A DNA stretch of 64,000 nt from an uncultured Lachnospiraceae bacterium (lineage in GTDB: Bacteria > Bacillota > Clostridia > Lachnospirales > Lachnospiraceae): assembly GCA_946554445.1 (NCBI GenBank), contig CAMNSD010000014.1, positions 35,463 through 99,462 of the forward strand, read 5' to 3'. The notes under the pieces are model-generated. The model saw nothing but the letters and a program-made list of their open reading frames with translations, made no database searches and had not been told where the DNA came from. Of the stretch, positions 61,222 through 64,000 are shown one piece after another. The position numbers and the translations under genes are program-made. Every line of letters begins with the position of its first letter. The stretch's first letter is position 1.

Positions 61222-61555
61222 AAACCACGATTCCCTCTTTTATTATATTTTGGTAAAATGGCAAGAAATCGAGATTATCTTCAAAATGTTTCCTGTCACG
61301 CAGCATAATAGATAGGAACACATCCTGATCTAAAGATATATCGCTCGCCATTTCCGCAGTTACTCCCCGCAATCTCTTTACCTCATCTGTATCTCCATCT
61401 AAAACAATCATAATATCTATATCTGATTCTTCCGTACAGTTCCCTCGTGCATATGAACCAAAAAGAATAATCCTATTTAACATATCTCCATATAACTTTT
61501 GTGAAGCTTTTTTTACTTCTTTAAGCACTGTCTGTAATTCAGAATTTGTACACAT
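61214..61555 (-). CDS. MNT-type nucleotidyltransferase antitoxin
   Basis: The 113-residue protein has the complete minimal nucleotidyltransferase motif GSYARGNCTEESDID (G-S-x10-D-x-D) near residue 38. MNT proteins neutralise their HEPN partners, in known cases by adding AMP groups. ATG 61555 follows GGGAGG at good distance; an ATG at 61576 is in frame but lacks a site. It overlaps the HEPN gene by 8 bases. Confidence 0.85.
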   Translation of the reverse strand: MCTNSELQTVLKEVKKASQKLYGDMLNRIILFGSYARGNCTEESDIDIMIVLDGDTDEVKRLRGVTAEMASDISLDQDVFLSIMLRDRKHFEDNLDFLPFYQNIIKEGIVVYG

Positions 61556-61693
61556 AACTACAGCCTCCCATTCCATAAAGTGCCGTCTTTCTTACAGTAT
61601 AGCAAACTCCCCTATCGAAAGCAAGAATTCTCATTCCCCGGCAGACATCTCATTTTACACACAACACCCTTGTATTTTACACTACGGTCCGGT

Positions 61694-61722
61694 ATTATAT
61701 ACCATACAGTGACAGTGCGGTT
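61694..61722 (-). promoter_or_regulatory. Possible promoter toward the MNT-HEPN pair, overlapping an operator
   Basis: On the minus strand TATAAT (61699-61694) is preceded, after a 19-base spacer holding the palindrome, by the weak -35 candidate ATAACC. A long spacer with a dyad fits MerR-type control. The -35 is poor, so this is tentative. Confidence 0.3.
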
Positions 61723-61752
61723 ATATCCATATTCCATACAATCACTGTACAG
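61702..61752. promoter_or_regulatory. Two MerR-type operator palindromes upstream of the regulator gene
   Basis: CCATACAGTGACAGTGCGG (61702-61720) and CCATACAATCACTGTACAG (61734-61752) match the 19-base palindrome at 63882-63900 (CCATACAGTAACTGTACGG). A likely promoter for the regulator (TTGTAT at 61670, TATTAT at 61693) would start transcription within the first operator, giving autoregulation. Confidence 0.65.
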
Positions 61753-61814
61753 CTATGCTTATATTTCACACGGTCACAATACGGTTTATATCCACAAACA
61801 GGAGACACAGACAA

Positions 61815-62627
61815 ATGAAAGACAAATTTCTCACGATCGGCCAATTTGCCGCCATGCACGGCATCAATAAAAAGACTCTGATGTGGTATGACGAGATTGG
61901 TCTCTTAAAACCGGCCGCCATCCACCCGGAAAACGGCTATCGCCTTTATACCTACTATCAGAGTCCCATTTTAGAGACCATTCTTTTATTGCGGGAACTG
62001 GATGTGTCCATCGGGGAAATACAAAGTTTTATGAAAAACCGTTCCGCCGCCAGCCTGAAAATCCTTCTGGATGAAAAGATCACCGATCTTGACCATAATA
62101 TCACCCATCTGCAGGCGCTGCGGGAAACCTTATGCACCCACCATCAAAATATGGTCACACTACTGACCATGGATTTAGACAGGATTGAAATCGTGGAGAA
62201 AGAAGCGCGCTGTCTGGTCACGGTAGATATTGACCAAGACACCTCCTTTGAACAGGAAGTGGAACTGATCTCTGCCGAAACCTTAAAATATCAGCTCGGG
62301 CGCCTTCACCATGCCTCCTACGGTTCCATGATTCCCGTTGTCAGCCTGCAGAACGGGAATTACGATGACTATTCCAAACTTTTTATTGAAATACCTTTTC
62401 TCAAGCTAAATGACAGCCTGCACATACAACCCGCCGGAAAGTACCTCAGGGCCTTTCACAAAGGCGGCTGGGACAAGATGCCCCTGCATTACCAGGCAAT
62501 CTTTGACCACGCGGCAAAACAGGGGCTGACTTTGTCCGGCTATGCTTATGAGATGGGCATCAATGAAAATGTGGTTGACCGGATTGAAGATTATATCATA
62601 CAGATTGAAATTCCAATCCTTTCCTAA
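61815..62627 (+). CDS. MerR-family regulator with GyrI-like C-terminal domain
   Basis: The 270-residue protein has the MerR winged helix at its start (FLTIGQFAAMHGINKKTLMWYDEIGLLKP, described by its first part FLTIGQFAAMHG and WYDEIGLL), a coiled coil (about residues 75-110) and a ligand-binding-like C-terminal half (about 120-270) of GyrI type. ATG 61815 follows AGGAG; an earlier in-frame ATG at 61755 has no site and overlaps the operator. It converges with the beta-lactamase-like gene, whose promoter carries the same operator, so that gene is its likely target. Confidence 0.85.
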   Translation: MKDKFLTIGQFAAMHGINKKTLMWYDEIGLLKPAAIHPENGYRLYTYYQSPILETILLLRELDVSIGEIQSFMKNRSAASLKILLDEKITDLDHNITHLQALRETLCTHHQNMVTLLTMDLDRIEIVEKEARCLVTVDIDQDTSFEQEVELISAETLKYQLGRLHHASYGSMIPVVSLQNGNYDDYSKLFIEIPFLKLNDSLHIQPAGKYLRAFHKGGWDKMPLHYQAIFDHAAKQGLTLSGYAYEMGINENVVDRIEDYIIQIEIPILS

Positions 62628-62654
62628 TCTCTTCGTATCATCAGGACAGGAACC

Positions 62655-63839
62655 TCAGATACCATCCGCGACTGCCCTGAAAAATTCCACATGTTTCAGT
62701 TCATATCCCTTAGCCATAAAGTCCGGATCTGCACTGGTCTTGACAATGATAACGTTCTTCGTGGGATTCACATAGATCCACTGTCCATAGACGCCGATTG
62801 CCATAAACTCACCTTCCTCTCCCTCCGGCACCCACCATTGATATCCATAACCAATGGCGTTATAGGCATCATAGTTGGCCCCCGGCTTGGCATAGGCTTC
62901 GCTGATATCCATGCTGTCCTTCACCCACTCTTTCGGCAGCACCTGCTCCCCATGATAGTCCCCCTCCTGCAGATACAGACGGGCAAAACGGGCATAGTCC
63001 TCTAAAGAAACACTCAATCCGCCCATGGCCAGTTCCGTTCCGTTACTGAGTGTCCAGTAAGCGTCGTGGGCGGCTCCGATTTTTTTCCACAGTTTCTCTT
63101 CCATAAATTCCGCTAAGCTATACCCTGTGGCATTGGTGATGACATTTCCCAGGATCTCCGTGTTAATGCTTAAATATCTCCGATAGGTATAGGGTTCTTC
63201 CTGGACCCCATACCCGGCAATCACTTCCATGGCAGGCTTGCCCATCAGAGTCCGCATGGAAAATCCGCTCATATCCGTATCCTCATTAAAATTAATACCG
63301 GAAGCCATCTTCAGACATGCCCTGATGGGAATGTTCTCTAGCGACGTGCCCACAAACTCCGGCACATACTTCCCGATCGGATCCTCAATGCTCTCCACAT
63401 ACCCTTCCGAGACGGCAATCCCCATCAAGGCTGAGACAAAAGACTTCCCCATGGAGTTGGAAGAAAACAGCGTATCCTCATCTCCGCCCATAAAATATTT
63501 TTCATATTTGATAACATCATCCCGGATAACCAGCATAGCCGTCGTCTTCGTATCTTCCATGAACTCTTCGGTGACATAAAATTCGTCCGCAAAAGTAAAT
63601 CCATTTGTCAACGCAACATTTTCTTCCCGCAGGAATCGAAAAACTTCCTCTCCTCTGGCTATCTTTTTCACCGGCTGTATCTCCGGCGTGTGCTGAAAGG
63701 TATGGGCCAGGTTCTCATCCTTGAAACTGTTCAGCGAAATATAGATTGTCTTTATCTTATCTCCAAAACACAATAACCCCACCCCGATTACAACAATAAT
63801 AACAGCAGCAACAATACCTATCCATTTCATTTTCTTCAC
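62655..63839 (-). CDS. Membrane-anchored serine beta-lactamase-like hydrolase
   Basis: The 394-residue protein has an N-terminal membrane anchor (WIGIVAAVIIVVIGVGLLCF). A serine beta-lactamase/class C-like domain follows: the S-x-x-K motif in SSNSMGKSF near residue 130, a YLSINTEILG segment for the second motif, and VYGQWIYVNPTKN near the end. Such proteins include esterases, peptidases and penicillin-binding-like proteins; a resistance role is not shown. I place the start at GTG 63839, seven bases after AGGAGG. Its promoter has MerR-type layout. Confidence 0.75.
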   Translation of the reverse strand: MKKMKWIGIVAAVIIVVIGVGLLCFGDKIKTIYISLNSFKDENLAHTFQHTPEIQPVKKIARGEEVFRFLREENVALTNGFTFADEFYVTEEFMEDTKTTAMLVIRDDVIKYEKYFMGGDEDTLFSSNSMGKSFVSALMGIAVSEGYVESIEDPIGKYVPEFVGTSLENIPIRACLKMASGINFNEDTDMSGFSMRTLMGKPAMEVIAGYGVQEEPYTYRRYLSINTEILGNVITNATGYSLAEFMEEKLWKKIGAAHDAYWTLSNGTELAMGGLSVSLEDYARFARLYLQEGDYHGEQVLPKEWVKDSMDISEAYAKPGANYDAYNAIGYGYQWWVPEGEEGEFMAIGVYGQWIYVNPTKNVIIVKTSADPDFMAKGYELKHVEFFRAVADGI

Positions 63840-63873
63840 GACCTTTCCTCCTACAATGTTTTTGTTTGATACC

Positions 63874-63904
63874 AGTCTAATCCATACAGTAACTGTACGG
63901 TCAA
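63874..63904 (-). promoter_or_regulatory. MerR-type promoter of the beta-lactamase-like gene
   Basis: On the minus strand TTGACC (63904-63899) and TAGACT (63879-63874) are 19 bases apart, the long spacer typical of MerR-activated promoters. The palindrome (63882-63900, CCATACAGTAACTGTACGG) fills the spacer. Confidence 0.75.
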
Positions 63905-64000
63905 GAGGGTTTTTAAAATAAAATATAAAAGGCGCTAGGAAACTTAGGCTAGGGTAAAGTTTTTGTAGGAAAAAAGAATAGAAGAAATAGGAAAGCACCT

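Overview
The window looks like a chromosomal segment of a spore-forming, flagellated gut-type Clostridia, most likely Lachnospiraceae. Evidence: a Bacillus-like codY-flgB-flgC-fliE-fliF-fliG-fliH-fliI-fliJ-ylxF-fliK-flgD block, sporulation genes (sigK, gpr, spoIIP), several Rpn-family PD-(D/E)XK genes, and long secreted proteins with type IV prepilin leaders. Nearly all genes lie on the minus strand, so in transcriptional order the window reads from high to low coordinates. I see no tRNA, rRNA or CRISPR array.

Layout. 1-9924: flagellar hook, rod, MS-ring and export genes, ending in a partial flgD at the left edge. 10132-13146: codY and topA. 13604-15245: an intact Rpn-family gene and a tandem, 5'-truncated second copy (plus strand). 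15341-42199: a type IV pilus (T4P) locus: pilB, an Rpn gene, two large membrane proteins of glycosyltransferase type, pilC, the major pilin pilA, pilD, a pilM-pilN fusion, pilO, four pilin-like proteins (two of them giant, 882 and 1143 residues) and a 1669-residue secreted protein. 42367-45432: dprA and comM, separated by a 293-bp nested inverted repeat. 45606-49571: a truncated Rpn gene, pilT, a degenerate HD-GYP protein and sigK. 49731-55508: hemW, lepA, spoIIP, gpr and divergent rpsT. 55709-60775: a TPM-domain membrane protein, a zinc-ribbon membrane protein, a GDT1-family transporter behind a probable Mn riboswitch, a PurF-like protein without the glutaminase cysteine, and a degenerate GGDEF protein. 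60808-63839: an MNT-HEPN toxin-antitoxin pair, a MerR-family regulator and a serine beta-lactamase-like protein that shares a palindromic operator with the regulator.

How it fits together. The T4P locus holds a full machine: extension ATPase, retraction ATPase, platform, peptidase, alignment complex and pilins. Its last five genes could build a large, exposed tip or minor-pilin complex. PilB carries the N-terminal MshEN signature that binds c-di-GMP in other bacteria, and two degenerate c-di-GMP-type proteins (HD-GYP next to pilT, GGDEF with an intact I-site) lie in the same window. The T4P locus appears to be inserted between dprA and topA, neighbours in Bacillus-type genomes, and Rpn genes sit at or near the seams.

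Caution: the pilA gene is interrupted at 32400-32465 by a complete 66-base Illumina TruSeq adapter with its index. This is an assembly or read-trimming artefact, not biology. Removing it restores one open pilin frame.
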